The notes below the pieces were generated by a model, which saw only the letters and a program-made list of their open reading frames with translations, was not told the origin of the DNA and ran no database searches. This document shows, in pieces, positions 16,166 to 24,517 of a stretch of 49,981 bases of DNA (position 1 is its first letter; every line of letters begins with the position of its first letter). The position numbers and the translations under genes were made by a program. Source of the stretch: Chitinophaga pinensis (GTDB lineage: Bacteria > Bacteroidota > Bacteroidia > 2-12-FULL-35-15); assembly GCA_945879015.1 (NCBI GenBank), contig CAMCUO010000017.1, positions 1 through 49,981 on the forward strand, in the 5' to 3' direction.

Positions 16166-17326
16166 TTACTCTCTCTTAATAAAACTAAACTTATTCTTAA
16201 GTCTCAAGAAAATAGATTCATAATAATGATAACTCAACTCCGACACAAGTATCGTAGAGAAAAAGGAAATGAAAACAATTAATACAAATGTGTATTTGCT
16301 CATTCCATTTATGTTTATTCCCATAAAATGAAACAAAAACAATACAGAAAAAAATACGATCATATGGTAACAATACATTCCGTAAGTGTATTTTCCAAAA
16401 GATGAAATGAGTTTCCAGTTTTTGATTTTATAAAACGAATTTTTTGCATAATTCTGTTCCATAATTATAAATGCAAATAGTGCAGAAAAAATCACAGGCA
16501 ATATTGAAGATGCATGATTGTAATAAACACCAAATTTCCATACGTAAGTTCTGAATGGAATTAAAATAAAAAGAAGAAGATAAGCAATCATAATGCTGTA
16601 TTTTGGAATTTTCTCCATCCATTCAATTACAGATTCTTTGCAAGCCAAATAGGCAATAACCGCTCCGGAAGCTAAATCGGAGAGCGAAGAGAGCGAATGA
16701 TATTTAATTAGCATGGCATTTCCTTGTGCGTAAAAAAAACGAAATGCTATGGAACCTAAAATAAGTAGAATAAATGTTTTTAAAAGATATTTTGTAGGAA
16801 TAAAAGCCACAATCAGTGGCCAGAATAAATAAAATTGCTCTTCAACCGAAATCGACCACAGAACTCCAATCAATATATTGTTAATTCCATAATAAATATA
16901 ATCGAAGTTTCCGGTGAAACTTAAATAAAGCCATTTGTTAATTTCATCAATGCTTACACCCATTGGAAAAAAATCAGGTAAGTGATTTTCAAGCATTGGA
17001 AAAGCAATTAAACAAAGTGCCACTAGTAAAAAATACAAAGGCCAAATGCGTAAAATTCTTCTCAGATAAAAATTTTTAATATTTATTTTTCCATTTAATT
17101 CTTTTTCTTTTAATAATAAATAAGTAATTAAAAAACCGCTTAAAACAAAAAAGAAACTCACGCCTAATGGTCCGTTTTTCAAAAAGTGGACAATCGAAAA
17201 TACATAAGAAGATGAATTGTTATAATAACCCAATGAACTGGTAGCATGATTGATAAATACCACAAAAAATGCAAAAAAGCGCAATCCTTCTAAATTGGGG
17301 AAAAATACTTTGTTGGAATCAATCAT
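16166..17326 (-). CDS. Acyltransferase 3 family membrane protein
   Basis: A multi-pass inner-membrane O-acyltransferase (OafA/YrhL type) of 386 residues that modifies a sugar or lipid at the cell surface. The hallmark N-terminal F-P-N-L-E-G-L-R-F-F-A is followed by F-I-N-H-A, in which His is the catalytic residue of the family. G-P-L-G-V-S-F-F-F-V-L-S-G-F and the R-x-x-R-I-W-P motif (RRILRIWPLYF) follow. About ten hydrophobic segments are visible. The start is set at ATG 17324-17326; the frame upstream to 17374 runs through a palindrome (CCCGAATATCTCGGG) and would destroy the usual N-terminus. The acyl acceptor is unknown and no glycosyltransferases are near. Confidence 0.9.
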   Translation of the reverse strand: MIDSNKVFFPNLEGLRFFAFFVVFINHATSSLGYYNNSSSYVFSIVHFLKNGPLGVSFFFVLSGFLITYLLLKEKELNGKINIKNFYLRRILRIWPLYFLLVALCLIAFPMLENHLPDFFPMGVSIDEINKWLYLSFTGNFDYIYYGINNILIGVLWSISVEEQFYLFWPLIVAFIPTKYLLKTFILLILGSIAFRFFYAQGNAMLIKYHSLSSLSDLASGAVIAYLACKESVIEWMEKIPKYSIMIAYLLLFILIPFRTYVWKFGVYYNHASSILPVIFSALFAFIIMEQNYAKNSFYKIKNWKLISSFGKYTYGMYCYHMIVFFSVLFLFHFMGININGMSKYTFVLIVFISFFSTILVSELSYHYYESIFLRLKNKFSFIKRE

Positions 17327-17415
17327 TGTAGCGAATAAATAATAGAACCCCGAATATCTCGGGAAAGTCTGCAATTTATAAATTTTTATCGCGAAAACGG
17401 AGGTGTGTTTTAATC

Positions 17416-17446
17416 TTTGTTCATTTCTAGATTAATTGTAAATTTG
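17416..17446 (+). promoter_or_regulatory. Promoter of the paa operon
   Basis: TTTG at 17416-17419, a 19-base spacer and TAAATTTG at 17439-17446 match the Bacteroidota vegetative promoter (TTTG, about 19, TAnnTTTG) almost exactly. Transcription would start near 17453, about 17 bases before the paaE start. No regulator gene such as paaX or paaR is in the window. Confidence 0.72.
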
Positions 17447-17469
17447 CGCCTTAAATCCAATTTATTAAA

Positions 17470-18540
17470 ATGTCGAAATTTCATTCATTAAAAGTGTCAG
17501 ATGTTGTGCGCGAAACTGCCGATACGGTTTCAGTAGCGTTTGAAGTGCCTGCCAATTTAAAGCAGGAGTATAAATACAAGCAAGGACAATATCTAACGCT
17601 TAAGTTCAATATCAAAGGAGAAGAGCTAAGACGCTCGTATTCTATTTGTAGCAGTCCGGTGGATGAAAACGAATTGCGAGTAGCAATCAAAAAGGTGAAA
17701 GATGGAAGAGCATCTACTTATATCAACGACAGTTTAAAAGTGGGTGATATGGTGGAAGTAATGATTCCAATGGGAAACTTCTTTACGGAGATGAATCCTG
17801 TGAATAAAAAGAACTATATCCTTTTCGGAGGAGGAAGCGGAATTACGCCAATGTTATCCATCTTAAAAACTGTATTATACTTAGAGCCTCAAAGTAGAGT
17901 AACCTTATTCTATGGTAATAACGATGAATCATCTATCATCTTTAAAAAGCAAATAGAACAATTAGCTGTAGTGAATGCTGATAGATTGAATGTTGTGCAT
18001 GTTTTAAATACTGCGCCAGATGGTCATCCTGTCAATTTAAAAGGGATGATGACGAAAGAAAAGAACATCGAATTAGTGAAAGATTATGTAGATACTTCTG
18101 CTGATAATGAATATTTCATTTGCGGTCCTGGACCAATGATGGACAATGTTGTGAATGCTTTAAAAGAATTAAATATCCCAGAAGCAAAAGTTCATATAGA
18201 ATATTTTACAGCTCCTGTTAATGCTGATGATGTAAAACCTTCCGGAAATACGGCAAGTGGTGCATCTGCAACTATCATTATTGATGGTGAAGAACATCCT
18301 GTTGTGTTAGAAGAAAACGAAACTATACTAGAAGCAGCAATCCGCATAGGATTAGATGCTCCTTATGCTTGTCAAGGTGGTTCTTGCTGTACTTGTCGTG
18401 CATTATTGCAAGACGGAAAAGTAGAAATGGCTGTAAATTACGCTCTTTCTGCATCTGAAGTAAAACAAGGATTTATCTTAACTTGTCAAAGCAGACCGAC
18501 TACTGATAAAGTGGTGGTGAATTACGATAAGGGACTTTAA
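17470..18540 (+). CDS. paaE: Phenylacetyl-CoA epoxidase reductase subunit PaaE
   Basis: Passes electrons from NAD(P)H through FAD and a [2Fe-2S] centre to the PaaABC oxygenase. It has 356 residues. The FAD domain shows R-R-S-Y-S-I-C-S, the nucleotide domain G-G-G-S-G-I-T-P, and the ferredoxin domain C-Q-G-G-S-C-C-T-C plus a late L-T-C-Q. The gene order with paaE first, ahead of paaA, differs from the paaABCDE order of E. coli but is seen in Bacteroidota. A strong promoter lies just upstream. A 247-base gap with two repeat types separates it from paaA. Confidence 0.95.
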   Translation: MSKFHSLKVSDVVRETADTVSVAFEVPANLKQEYKYKQGQYLTLKFNIKGEELRRSYSICSSPVDENELRVAIKKVKDGRASTYINDSLKVGDMVEVMIPMGNFFTEMNPVNKKNYILFGGGSGITPMLSILKTVLYLEPQSRVTLFYGNNDESSIIFKKQIEQLAVVNADRLNVVHVLNTAPDGHPVNLKGMMTKEKNIELVKDYVDTSADNEYFICGPGPMMDNVVNALKELNIPEAKVHIEYFTAPVNADDVKPSGNTASGASATIIIDGEEHPVVLEENETILEAAIRIGLDAPYACQGGSCCTCRALLQDGKVEMAVNYALSASEVKQGFILTCQSRPTTDKVVVNYDKGL

Positions 18541-18542
18541 CC

Positions 18543-18647
18543 GCAGAGTTCGCTGAGAAGGCGCAGAGGACGCAAAGTTTTATTTCTTCTGTGTTTATTA
18601 AGTACGTCATTGCGAGTCCCGCACTTTCGCGGGATGTGGCAATCTCT
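18543..18647. repeat. Word repeat (CGCAGAG family) and GTCATTGCGAG repeat
   Basis: 18543-18577 is a chain of CGCAGAG/CGCTGAGAAGG words right after the paaE stop, related in style to the AAGGCGC arms. 18607-18647 starts GTCATTGCGAGTCCCGC and ends GTGGCAATCTC, a repeat form known from many bacterial genomes, with an internal hairpin CCCGC-actttc-GCGGG. Confidence 0.7.
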
Positions 18648-18721
18648 CACTGTTGTTAAGAAATCTTATTTCCTCACTCAAATCAGCCATAAAACTCATA
18701 CTCTGTCGTCAAAATAATCAC

Positions 18722-18756
18722 TAACTTTGATAACATTGAGAAAAGTCATATTTTTA
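18722..18756 (+). promoter_or_regulatory. Possible second promoter before paaA
   Basis: TAACTTTG at 18722-18729 matches the -7 box. Alternatively its TTTG acts as -33 for TATTTTTA at 18749-18756, 19 bases downstream. Either would let paaA be expressed without paaE. Neither is a full match. Confidence 0.35.
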
Positions 18757-18787
18757 TGGCTTAGATTATAGTAATATTGTAAGAATT

Positions 18788-19729
18788 ATGGATGACGCAA
18801 AACAATTAGAAGCCTTTGAAGCAAAAATTGCCTCAGGTGCAAAAATAGAACCGAAAGATTGGATGCCGGAAGCATACCGCAAACAATTGATTCGTATGAT
18901 GAGTCAGCATGCACATTCCGAAATTGTTGGAATGTTGCCTGAAGGAAACTGGATTACTCGTGCTCCCAACTTACGTAGAAAAGCAATTTTATTAGCGAAG
19001 GTTCAAGATGAAGCTGGTCACGGTTTATATCTATACAGCGCTACCGAAACATTGGGAATTGATAGATCAGAATTATTAGCACAATTACATACAGGAAAAG
19101 CAAAATATTCCAGCATTTTTAATTATCCAACATTAACTTGGGCGGATATTGGAGCGATTGGTTGGTTAGTGGATGGTGCAGCAATTATGAATCAAACAGC
19201 TTTGGCTCGTGGTTCTTACGGACCATATTGTCGCGCAATGGTTCGCATTTGTAAGGAAGAAAGTTTTCACAACCGTCAAGGATATGAAATTATGATGCAT
19301 TTGGCTCAAGGAACACCTGAACAAAAAGCATTGGCACAAGATGCATTGAACCGTTGGTGGTGGCCATCTATCATGATGTTAGGACCAAGTGACGATCAAT
19401 CTCCAAACTCTGATCAATTGATGCGTTGGAAAGTGAAAATGGAAAGCAACGATGCTATTCGTCAACGTTTCATTGATAGAACAGTTCCTCAAGCAGATTT
19501 TATTGGATTAACAATTCCTGATAAGGATATGAAGTTGGATGAAAAAACAGGAAGCTATACACACGGACCAATTAACTGGGATGAGTTTTTTGAAGTGATA
19601 AAAGGAAACGGGCCATGTAATGCAAATCGTTTGAAAGCAAGAGTGGATGCAGATAAAAAAGGAGCATGGGTGCGTGAAGCAGCAACAGCATATGCAGCGA
19701 AACGTTCAAAAGAAAAATTAGTAGCATAA
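18788..19729 (+). CDS. paaA: Phenylacetyl-CoA epoxidase catalytic subunit PaaA
   Basis: Catalytic subunit of the bacterial multicomponent monooxygenase that converts phenylacetyl-CoA to its ring 1,2-epoxide. It has 313 residues. The diiron ligands lie in D-E-A-G-H (residues about 74-78) and E-E-S-F-H (about 157-161), the two E-x-x-H-type motifs of the ferritin-like fold. [12 protein letters not shown] and R-W-W-W-P-S-I-M-M are typical PaaA segments. paaB follows after 36 bases, nearly all of which is a 14-base tandem repeat. Confidence 0.97.
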   Translation: MDDAKQLEAFEAKIASGAKIEPKDWMPEAYRKQLIRMMSQHAHSEIVGMLPEGNWITRAPNLRRKAILLAKVQDEAGHGLYLYSATETLGIDRSELLAQLHTGKAKYSSIFNYPTLTWADIGAIGWLVDGAAIMNQTALARGSYGPYCRAMVRICKEESFHNRQGYEIMMHLAQGTPEQKALAQDALNRWWWPSIMMLGPSDDQSPNSDQLMRWKVKMESNDAIRQRFIDRTVPQADFIGLTIPDKDMKLDEKTGSYTHGPINWDEFFEVIKGNGPCNANRLKARVDADKKGAWVREAATAYAAKRSKEKLVA

Positions 19730-19730
19730 G

Positions 19731-19763
19731 ATTTATAATTCATAATTTATAATTCATAATTTG
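19731..19763. repeat. 14-base tandem repeat between paaA and paaB
   Basis: ATTTATAATTCATA occurs twice in tandem (19731-19744, 19745-19758) followed by ATTTG. It fills the gap between the paaA stop and the paaB start almost completely. Confidence 0.8.
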
Positions 19764-19765
19764 AT

Positions 19766-20053
19766 ATGACAGATTCACAATGGCCGGTATGGGAAGTATT
19801 TGTACAAGCAAATCCGGGAATATCACATAAGCATGTTGGAAATGTACATGCAGCAGATGCTGAAATGGCAATTCAAAATGCACGCGATGTGTATACTCGC
19901 AGAAGCGAAGGAATAAGCATTTGGGTAGTTCCTGCAAATAATATTTCGGCTTCTAGTCCGGAAGATCAAGGTGCATTTTTTGAACCTTCAAACGATAAAC
20001 CTTATCGTCACCCAACGTTTTATAAAATTCCAGAAGGAGTTAAGTATTTATAA
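19766..20053 (+). CDS. paaB: Phenylacetyl-CoA epoxidase subunit PaaB
   Basis: A 95-residue subunit that bridges PaaAC heterodimers in the epoxidase complex. W-P-V-W-E-V-F-V-Q-A-N-P-G and H-K-H-V-G-N-V-H-A-A-D-A-E-M-A are the expected N-terminal segments, followed by A-R-D-V-Y-T-R-R-S-E-G. Length and sequence match the family. It sits between paaA and paaC, with AT-rich repeats on both sides. Confidence 0.96.
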   Translation: MTDSQWPVWEVFVQANPGISHKHVGNVHAADAEMAIQNARDVYTRRSEGISIWVVPANNISASSPEDQGAFFEPSNDKPYRHPTFYKIPEGVKYL

Positions 20054-20060
20054 ATTACAG

Positions 20061-20107
20061 ATTGAAAAATTGTAAGATTAAAAATTTTCCAATTTTCCAA
20101 TTTTTAA
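20061..20107. repeat. AT-rich word repeat between paaB and paaC
   Basis: ATTTTCCA words in tandem (20084-20100) face a looser ATTGAAAAATT copy at 20061-20071, giving an imperfect inverted repeat that fills most of the 67-base gap. A similar TTTTCTAATTTCC form lies at 42433-42474. Confidence 0.5.
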
Positions 20108-20120
20108 TATTTTAATTTAA

Positions 20121-20879
20121 ATGACATTACAAGAAGCAAAATTTGAATACTTACTTCGTCTTGGCGATAGCAGTTTGATTATCGGACATCGTTTGTCGGA
20201 ATGGTGCGGACATGGACCAATTTTAGAAGAAGACATTGCATTGATCAATATCGCTTTGGATTTTGTAGGGAATGCAACATCACTTTTGACTTATGCCGGA
20301 CAAGTTGAAAGCAAAGGAAGAGATGAAGATGCTTTGGCATTTATGCGTGGGGAAAGAGAATACAGAAACTTATTAATTACCGAACAACCAAACGGAGATT
20401 ATGCAAATACAATTGCTCGTCAGTTTTTGTTTGATACTTATATGTTTTTCTTGTACGAAGAATTAAAAAATAGTAAAGACGAAACCATTGCTGCCATCGC
20501 AGTAAAAACGCATAAAGAAATTACTTATCACTTACGTCATACATCTGAATGGATGTTGCGCTTAGGCGATGGAACAGCAGAAAGTCACGAACGTTTACAA
20601 AATGGATTAAATGATTTGTGGATGTTTACTTCTGAAATGTTTGAGATGGATGAGGTAGATGCATTTTTAATTAAAGAAGGAATTGTTCCCGATTTAAATA
20701 AAATAAAAGCAAATTGGGAAAAACGAGTATTCGAAGTTTTAGCTGAAGCAACTTTACAAATTCCAACAACAACTTTCAAACAAAAAGGAAGTAAAGAAGG
20801 AAAACATTCTGAGCATTTAGGGTTCTTGTTAGCTGAAATGCAATATGTGCATAGAGCTTATCCTAGAGCTAAATGGTAG
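20121..20879 (+). CDS. paaC: Phenylacetyl-CoA epoxidase structural subunit PaaC
   Basis: Non-catalytic ferritin-like partner of PaaA, 252 residues. L-G-D-S-S-L-I-I-G-H-R-L-S-E-W-C-G-H-G-P near the N-terminus is the classic PaaC segment, followed by E-E-D-I-A-L-I-N-I-A-L-D. H-L-R-H-T-S-E-W-M-L-R-L-G-D-G-T-A-E-S lies in the second half. The protein ends M-Q-Y-V-H-R-A-Y-P-R-A-K-W as usual. Downstream, two different REP-like palindromes precede paaD. Confidence 0.96.
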   Translation: MTLQEAKFEYLLRLGDSSLIIGHRLSEWCGHGPILEEDIALINIALDFVGNATSLLTYAGQVESKGRDEDALAFMRGEREYRNLLITEQPNGDYANTIARQFLFDTYMFFLYEELKNSKDETIAAIAVKTHKEITYHLRHTSEWMLRLGDGTAESHERLQNGLNDLWMFTSEMFEMDEVDAFLIKEGIVPDLNKIKANWEKRVFEVLAEATLQIPTTTFKQKGSKEGKHSEHLGFLLAEMQYVHRAYPRAKW

Positions 20880-20892
20880 CTTACAGATAGCG

Positions 20893-20993
20893 CCCTTCGA
20901 CTCCGCTCAGGGTGACGTATCGATTGAGAATATTTTACAAAAAAATCACAGTTAGAACAATTCCCCCTTTGGAAAAGGGGGTTAGGGGGATTC
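20893..20993. repeat. Two REP-like palindromes between paaC and paaD
   Basis: 20893-20916 is CCCTTCGACTCCGCTCAGGG-TGAC. 20960-20993 starts ATTCCCCCTTTGGAAAAGGG and continues GGTTAGGGGG; CCCCCTTT pairs with AAAGGGGG-type sequence. Relatives of the second lie at 46694-46730 and 42366-42395. Confidence 0.7.
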
Positions 20994-21009
20994 CGCTAAT
21001 CATTATCGC

Positions 21010-21504
21010 ATGTCAACAGTTTATTCTCAACAACAAATTTTCAAACTCCTTTCCGAGATCCCTGATCCCGAAATTCCTGTTATTAATATTATTGAACTCG
21101 GAATTTTACGTGAAGTAAAGTTTGTAGATGAGGTGTGCGTGGTTGTGATCACTCCAACTTATACAGGTTGTCCGGCCATGAAGGTGATAGAAGACGATAT
21201 TAAAATCAAATTAAAAGAAATCGGAATTGATAAAGTAAAAGTTGAGTTGGTTTTAACGCCTGCCTGGACGACTGATTGGATTTCGGATGTTGCAAAAAAA
21301 AAATTAAGAGCATACGGAATTGCTCCTCCAGATCATTCAAGTGTAGATAAAAAAGTATTGTTAGGCAAAGCCCGCGATTTAAAATGTCCGCTTTGTGGTT
21401 CCATTCATACAGAAATGATTTCTCAATTTGGCTCAACAGCCTGTAAAGCTTTGTATCGTTGTCTCGACTGCAAGGAACCTTTCGATTATTTTAAATGTCT
21501 TTGA
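21010..21504 (+). CDS. paaD: PaaD, epoxidase Fe-S maturation protein
   Basis: A 164-residue member of the MIP18/DUF59 family with a C-terminal cysteine-rich part, needed for phenylacetyl-CoA epoxidase activity, probably for Fe-S delivery to PaaE. The DUF59 core is L-L-S-E-I-P-D-P-E-I-P-V, T-P-T-Y-T-G-C-P-A-M and V-E-L-V-L-T-P-A-W-T-T-D-W-I. The C-terminus holds C-P-L-C-G-S and C-K-A-L-Y-R-C-L-D-C. Called paaD in E. coli numbering (paaJ in some species). It lies between paaC and paaG in the operon. Confidence 0.95.
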   Translation: MSTVYSQQQIFKLLSEIPDPEIPVINIIELGILREVKFVDEVCVVVITPTYTGCPAMKVIEDDIKIKLKEIGIDKVKVELVLTPAWTTDWISDVAKKKLRAYGIAPPDHSSVDKKVLLGKARDLKCPLCGSIHTEMISQFGSTACKALYRCLDCKEPFDYFKCL

Positions 21505-21549
21505 AGTTTTCCTTTCAAAAGATTATATTTGGTAATTAAATATTGAATT

Positions 21550-22326
21550 ATGACATTTATTAAATCAGAAATAGTAGGAAGTGTTTTGAAAATTACACTC
21601 AATCGTCCAGATAAATTCAATAGTTTCAATCGTGAAATGGCTTTGGCTTTGCAAGATGCATTAGATAAAGCTGCTTCAGATCATTCTATTCGTGCCGTTT
21701 TATTGACTGGAGAAGGAAAAGCATTTTGTGCGGGGCAGGATTTGTCGGAAGCGATGGACGTAAATGGTCCAGGTATCGAAAAAATTGTTCGCGAACATTA
21801 CAATCCAATTATTTTAAAAATAAGAAAACTTGAAAAGCCAGTTGTTTGTGCAGTGAATGGTGTTGCAGCCGGAGCGGGAGCAAACATTGCTTTGGCTTGT
21901 GATGTGGTAATCGCTGGAACTTCAGTTGCATTTATTCAAGCATTTAGTAAAATTGGTTTAATTCCTGATAGCGGTGGAACATTTTTTCTTCCTCGATTAA
22001 TTGGTTTTGGAAAAGCTTCTGCATTAATGATGTTAGGTGATAAAGTTTCTGCGCATGATGCAGAAAGAATGGGAATGATTTATAAAATGGTAGATGATGC
22101 AAATCTTTTAACAGAATCAAATGTGATTGCAAAAACATTAGCAGAAATGCCAACAAAAGCAATGGGCTTGACAAAAAGATTATTAAACGAGTCTTTAGAA
22201 AACACAATTGATAAACAATTGTCGTATGAAGCAGATGTTCAAGTTCAAGCAACTTTAACGCATGATTATACAGAAGGTGTTAATGCATTTTTAGAAAAAA
22301 GAAAACCAATTTTTAAAGGCGAATAA
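21550..22326 (+). CDS. paaG: 1,2-epoxyphenylacetyl-CoA isomerase PaaG
   Basis: Crotonase-fold enzyme of 258 residues that converts ring 1,2-epoxyphenylacetyl-CoA to the seven-membered oxepin-CoA. The oxyanion-hole segments are A-F-C-A-G-Q-D-L-S-E and G-V-A-A-G-A-G-A-N-I-A. The catalytic Asp is in L-I-P-D-S-G-G-T, which favours PaaG over the hydratase PaaF (two Glu). It is the only crotonase gene here, so PaaF activity must be supplied elsewhere or by this protein. Its stop is directly followed by the left arm of a four-helix-bundle element. Confidence 0.9.
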   Translation: MTFIKSEIVGSVLKITLNRPDKFNSFNREMALALQDALDKAASDHSIRAVLLTGEGKAFCAGQDLSEAMDVNGPGIEKIVREHYNPIILKIRKLEKPVVCAVNGVAAGAGANIALACDVVIAGTSVAFIQAFSKIGLIPDSGGTFFLPRLIGFGKASALMMLGDKVSAHDAERMGMIYKMVDDANLLTESNVIAKTLAEMPTKAMGLTKRLLNESLENTIDKQLSYEADVQVQATLTHDYTEGVNAFLEKRKPIFKGE

Positions 22327-22776
22327 GTGGTTGATGGTTGTTAGTTTTTAGTTGTTGGGAAATAAAAATATTATATGAGTTATAAAGTATACAACGATTT
22401 AGATGTTTGGAAAGAAAGTAGGAAATTAGTGAAAATTGTTTATGATTTAACAAAACAGTTTCCTAAAGAAGAATTATACGGATTGTCAAATCAAATAAGA
22501 AGATGTGCTGTGTCTGTTCCTTCTAATATAGCTGAAGGTTGTGGTCGTAATCATACAAAAGATTCAATTCAATTTTTTTATATTAGCAGAGGCTCTTTGT
22601 TTGAATTGGAAACTCAGTTATATCTTGCATTTGACCAAAATTATATTGATGAAGAAGCACTTAAGTTGTCAATAGAAAACACAACAACCTGTAAAAAACT
22701 ATTGAACGGATTTATAAATTATTACCAAAAGCTAAATTAGAAGATGTCTAACAACCAAAAACCAACAACTAACAAC
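22327..22776 (+). mobile_element. IVS-like element: inverted repeat enclosing a four-helix-bundle gene (paaG/paaH)
   Basis: Left arm 22327-22358 contains GGTTGTTAGTTTTTAGTTG; right arm 22747-22776 is its imperfect reverse complement (TAACAACCAAAAACC, then AACAACTAACAAC). By hand alignment 24 of 30 positions match. Several of the mismatches become G-U pairs in RNA. The arms are built of GTTGTTAG/GTTGTTGG words. The left arm starts right after the paaG stop. The right arm lies wholly within codons 2-11 of paaH. The mobile label is inference. Confidence 0.62.
22375..22740 (+). CDS. Four-helix-bundle protein (23S rRNA IVS/S23 family)
   Basis: A 121-residue protein with the full family signature: D-L-D-V-W-K-E-S-R-K-L-V near the start, L-T-K-Q-F-P-K-E-E-L-Y-G-L, Q-I-R-R-C-A-V-S-V-P-S-N-I-A-E-G, and a final helix. 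Family members were first found inside intervening sequences of 23S rRNA genes in Leptospira and Coxiella and are related to the Avd protein of diversity-generating retroelements; the family binds nucleic acid in the Avd case, but this subgroup has no proven role. It has nothing to do with phenylacetate degradation. It sits in the paa operon inside an inverted repeat, three bases before the paaH start. Confidence 0.93.
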   Translation: MSYKVYNDLDVWKESRKLVKIVYDLTKQFPKEELYGLSNQIRRCAVSVPSNIAEGCGRNHTKDSIQFFYISRGSLFELETQLYLAFDQNYIDEEALKLSIENTTTCKKLLNGFINYYQKLN

Positions 22777-23931
22777 ATTATTGGAATTATAGGTTCGGGA
22801 GCAATGGGCGCAGGAATTGCACAGGTGGCAGCTACTGCAGGTCACAGCGTAATCGTTTATGATAATAATGATTCTGCTCTTTCAAAAGCAAAAGCGAATT
22901 TAGATTCAACTTTTAAAAAATTAATAGAGAAACAAAAACTCACAGACGAAAAAGCAAAATCTATTATAGCAAACATTCAATTCGCTAATGATTTAAATCA
23001 ATTTAGAAACTGCGGATTGATTATCGAAGCTATTATTGAGAACATTGATGTCAAGCAAAAATTATTTTCTGATTTAGAAGCAATAGTTTCTGCTCATTGC
23101 ATTTTAGCTACAAATACTTCTTCGTTGTCTATCGCGTCCATAGCATCTGCATGTAAAAAAGCAGAACGCGTTATAGGAATACACTTTTTTAATCCCGCTC
23201 CATTAATGCCATTGGTGGAAATTATTCCAGGTATTCTTACGGATAATGCTGTTACAGAAAATTCAAAAAAAATAATAGATAGCTGGGGAAAAGTAACTGT
23301 TTTTACAAAAGATACTCCTGGTTTTATTGTGAATCGTGTTGCGCGTTCATTTTATGGAGAATCAATTCGCATTTACGAAGAAGGAATGGCTGATTTTGCA
23401 ACCATCGATTGGGCTTTAAAGACATACGGTGGATTTAAAATGGGTCCATTTGAATTGATGGATTTTATTGGTAACGATATTAATTTCAAAGTGACTGAAA
23501 GTGTGTGGACACAATTTTTCTTTGAGCCACGCTTTAAACCATCCTTGACTCAAAAACGTTTGTACGAAGCAAAATTATTCGGAAGAAAATCAGGCAGAGG
23601 ATATTATAATTATGCAGAAGGAGTTGCAATGCCTCAGCCGAAGCAAGATGAAGAATTAGGAAAATACATTTTTAATCGTGTGATTGTTATGTTGATTAAC
23701 GAAGCAATTGATTCTTTGTATTTGCAACTGGCAACTAAAGAGGATTTAGATTTGGCAATGACAAAAGGAGTAAATTATCCAAAAGGCCTATTAAAATGGG
23801 CTGATGAAATAGGTTTAAAAAATGTGTATACTTCTTTAGATGTATTATATGAATTGTATAACGAAGATCGTTATCGCCCATCCATCCTTTTAAAGATGAT
23901 GGTGCGTGATGAAAAGAAGTTTTATTCGTAA
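22744..23931 (+). CDS. paaH: 3-hydroxyadipyl-CoA dehydrogenase PaaH
   Basis: NAD-dependent 3-hydroxyacyl-CoA dehydrogenase of 395 residues that oxidises 3-hydroxyadipyl-CoA in the late paa pathway. The Rossmann motif G-S-G-A-M-G-A-G-I-A is near residue 17; the catalytic His lies in H-F-F-N-P-A-P-L-M-P; two C-terminal 3HCDH domains follow. Homologues begin only a few residues before I-G-I-I-G, whereas here an extra SNNQKPTTNN at residues 2-11 is encoded by the right arm of the four-helix-bundle element. No other start codon is available closer to the fold, so the repeat appears to be translated. Confidence 0.93.
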   Translation: MSNNQKPTTNNIIGIIGSGAMGAGIAQVAATAGHSVIVYDNNDSALSKAKANLDSTFKKLIEKQKLTDEKAKSIIANIQFANDLNQFRNCGLIIEAIIENIDVKQKLFSDLEAIVSAHCILATNTSSLSIASIASACKKAERVIGIHFFNPAPLMPLVEIIPGILTDNAVTENSKKIIDSWGKVTVFTKDTPGFIVNRVARSFYGESIRIYEEGMADFATIDWALKTYGGFKMGPFELMDFIGNDINFKVTESVWTQFFFEPRFKPSLTQKRLYEAKLFGRKSGRGYYNYAEGVAMPQPKQDEELGKYIFNRVIVMLINEAIDSLYLQLATKEDLDLAMTKGVNYPKGLLKWADEIGLKNVYTSLDVLYELYNEDRYRPSILLKMMVRDEKKFYS

Positions 23932-23939
23932 TATCTTTC

Positions 23940-23967
23940 GTTTTAATATGAAGAGTTTTAATATGAA
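23940..23967. repeat. 15-base direct repeat between paaH and paaI
   Basis: GTTTTAATATGAA occurs twice, separated by GA (23940-23952 and 23955-23967). It begins nine bases after the paaH stop. Confidence 0.65.
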
Positions 23968-23999
23968 ATCAAACCCATTTCTTTTGATAACTTTGTTAC

Positions 24000-24431
24000 A
24001 TGGAAAACGATCAAGCAAGCAAAATTGTTGACAAGATGCTGGCTGAAGATAAATTCAGTGAATGGCTCGGGATTCAAAAAGTTTTAGTTGAAAAAGGACA
24101 TTGCATTCTTAAAATGAAAATCCGCTCCGAAATGGTCAATGGATTTGGAATTGCACATGGTGGAATTGCATTTTCGTTTGCAGACAGTGCACTTGCATTT
24201 GCATCCAATGCTTATGGAAGATTAAGTGTTGCGTTGGAATGTTCCATTTCGTTTGCAGTTGCTGTAAATATCAATGATGAATTAATTTGTGAAGCAAGAG
24301 AATTAAGCCTGACAAATAAAACAGGAACTTATCATATCGAAATATCAAATCAGAAAAATGAAAAGGTCGCTTTCTTTAAAGGAACGGTTTATCGTACGAG
24401 TAAGGAATGGCAGGTTACGGATAACGAATAA
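24000..24431 (+). CDS. paaI: Hydroxyphenylacetyl-CoA thioesterase PaaI
   Basis: A 143-residue hotdog-fold thioesterase, proposed to release CoA from dead-end ring-hydroxylated phenylacetyl-CoA intermediates. The H-G-G-I-A-F-S-F-A-D-S-A-L-A-F-A-S-N segment carries the H-G-G motif and catalytic Asp of the PaaI subgroup. F-G-I-A-H-G-G is preceded by N-G and followed by E-C-S-I-S-F as expected. It is placed between paaH and paaJ. Its TAA stop lies within a run of ACGAAT words. Confidence 0.92.
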   Translation: MENDQASKIVDKMLAEDKFSEWLGIQKVLVEKGHCILKMKIRSEMVNGFGIAHGGIAFSFADSALAFASNAYGRLSVALECSISFAVAVNINDELICEARELSLTNKTGTYHIEISNQKNEKVAFFKGTVYRTSKEWQVTDNE

Positions 24432-24504
24432 AAACGAATTTTACGAATCTGTTTGTAAAATATTTTTTAAAATAAAAACTTAGTGTTCTAAGTGCCTTAG
24501 TGGT
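24424..24504. repeat. ACGAAT words and a solo AAGGCGC-family arm before paaJ
   Basis: ACGAAT occurs three times at 24424-24449, the first copy overlapping the paaI stop. 24477-24504 reads AACTTAGTGTTCTAAGTGCC then TTAGTGG, the same family and orientation as the right arm before hutH (4462-4491). It also holds a small hairpin ACTTAG-tgtt-CTAAGT. No matching left arm was found nearby. Confidence 0.6.
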
Positions 24505-24517
24505 AAAAACTCATACT

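Noticed and set aside
19731..19763. CRISPR-like array
   Set aside because: Only 2.3 copies of a 14-base AT-rich unit without spacers; no cas genes in the window.
21550..22326. Assignment as enoyl-CoA hydratase PaaF
   Set aside because: The catalytic position shows the Asp of L-I-P-D-S-G-G, as in PaaG, and lacks the paired Glu residues of hydratases.
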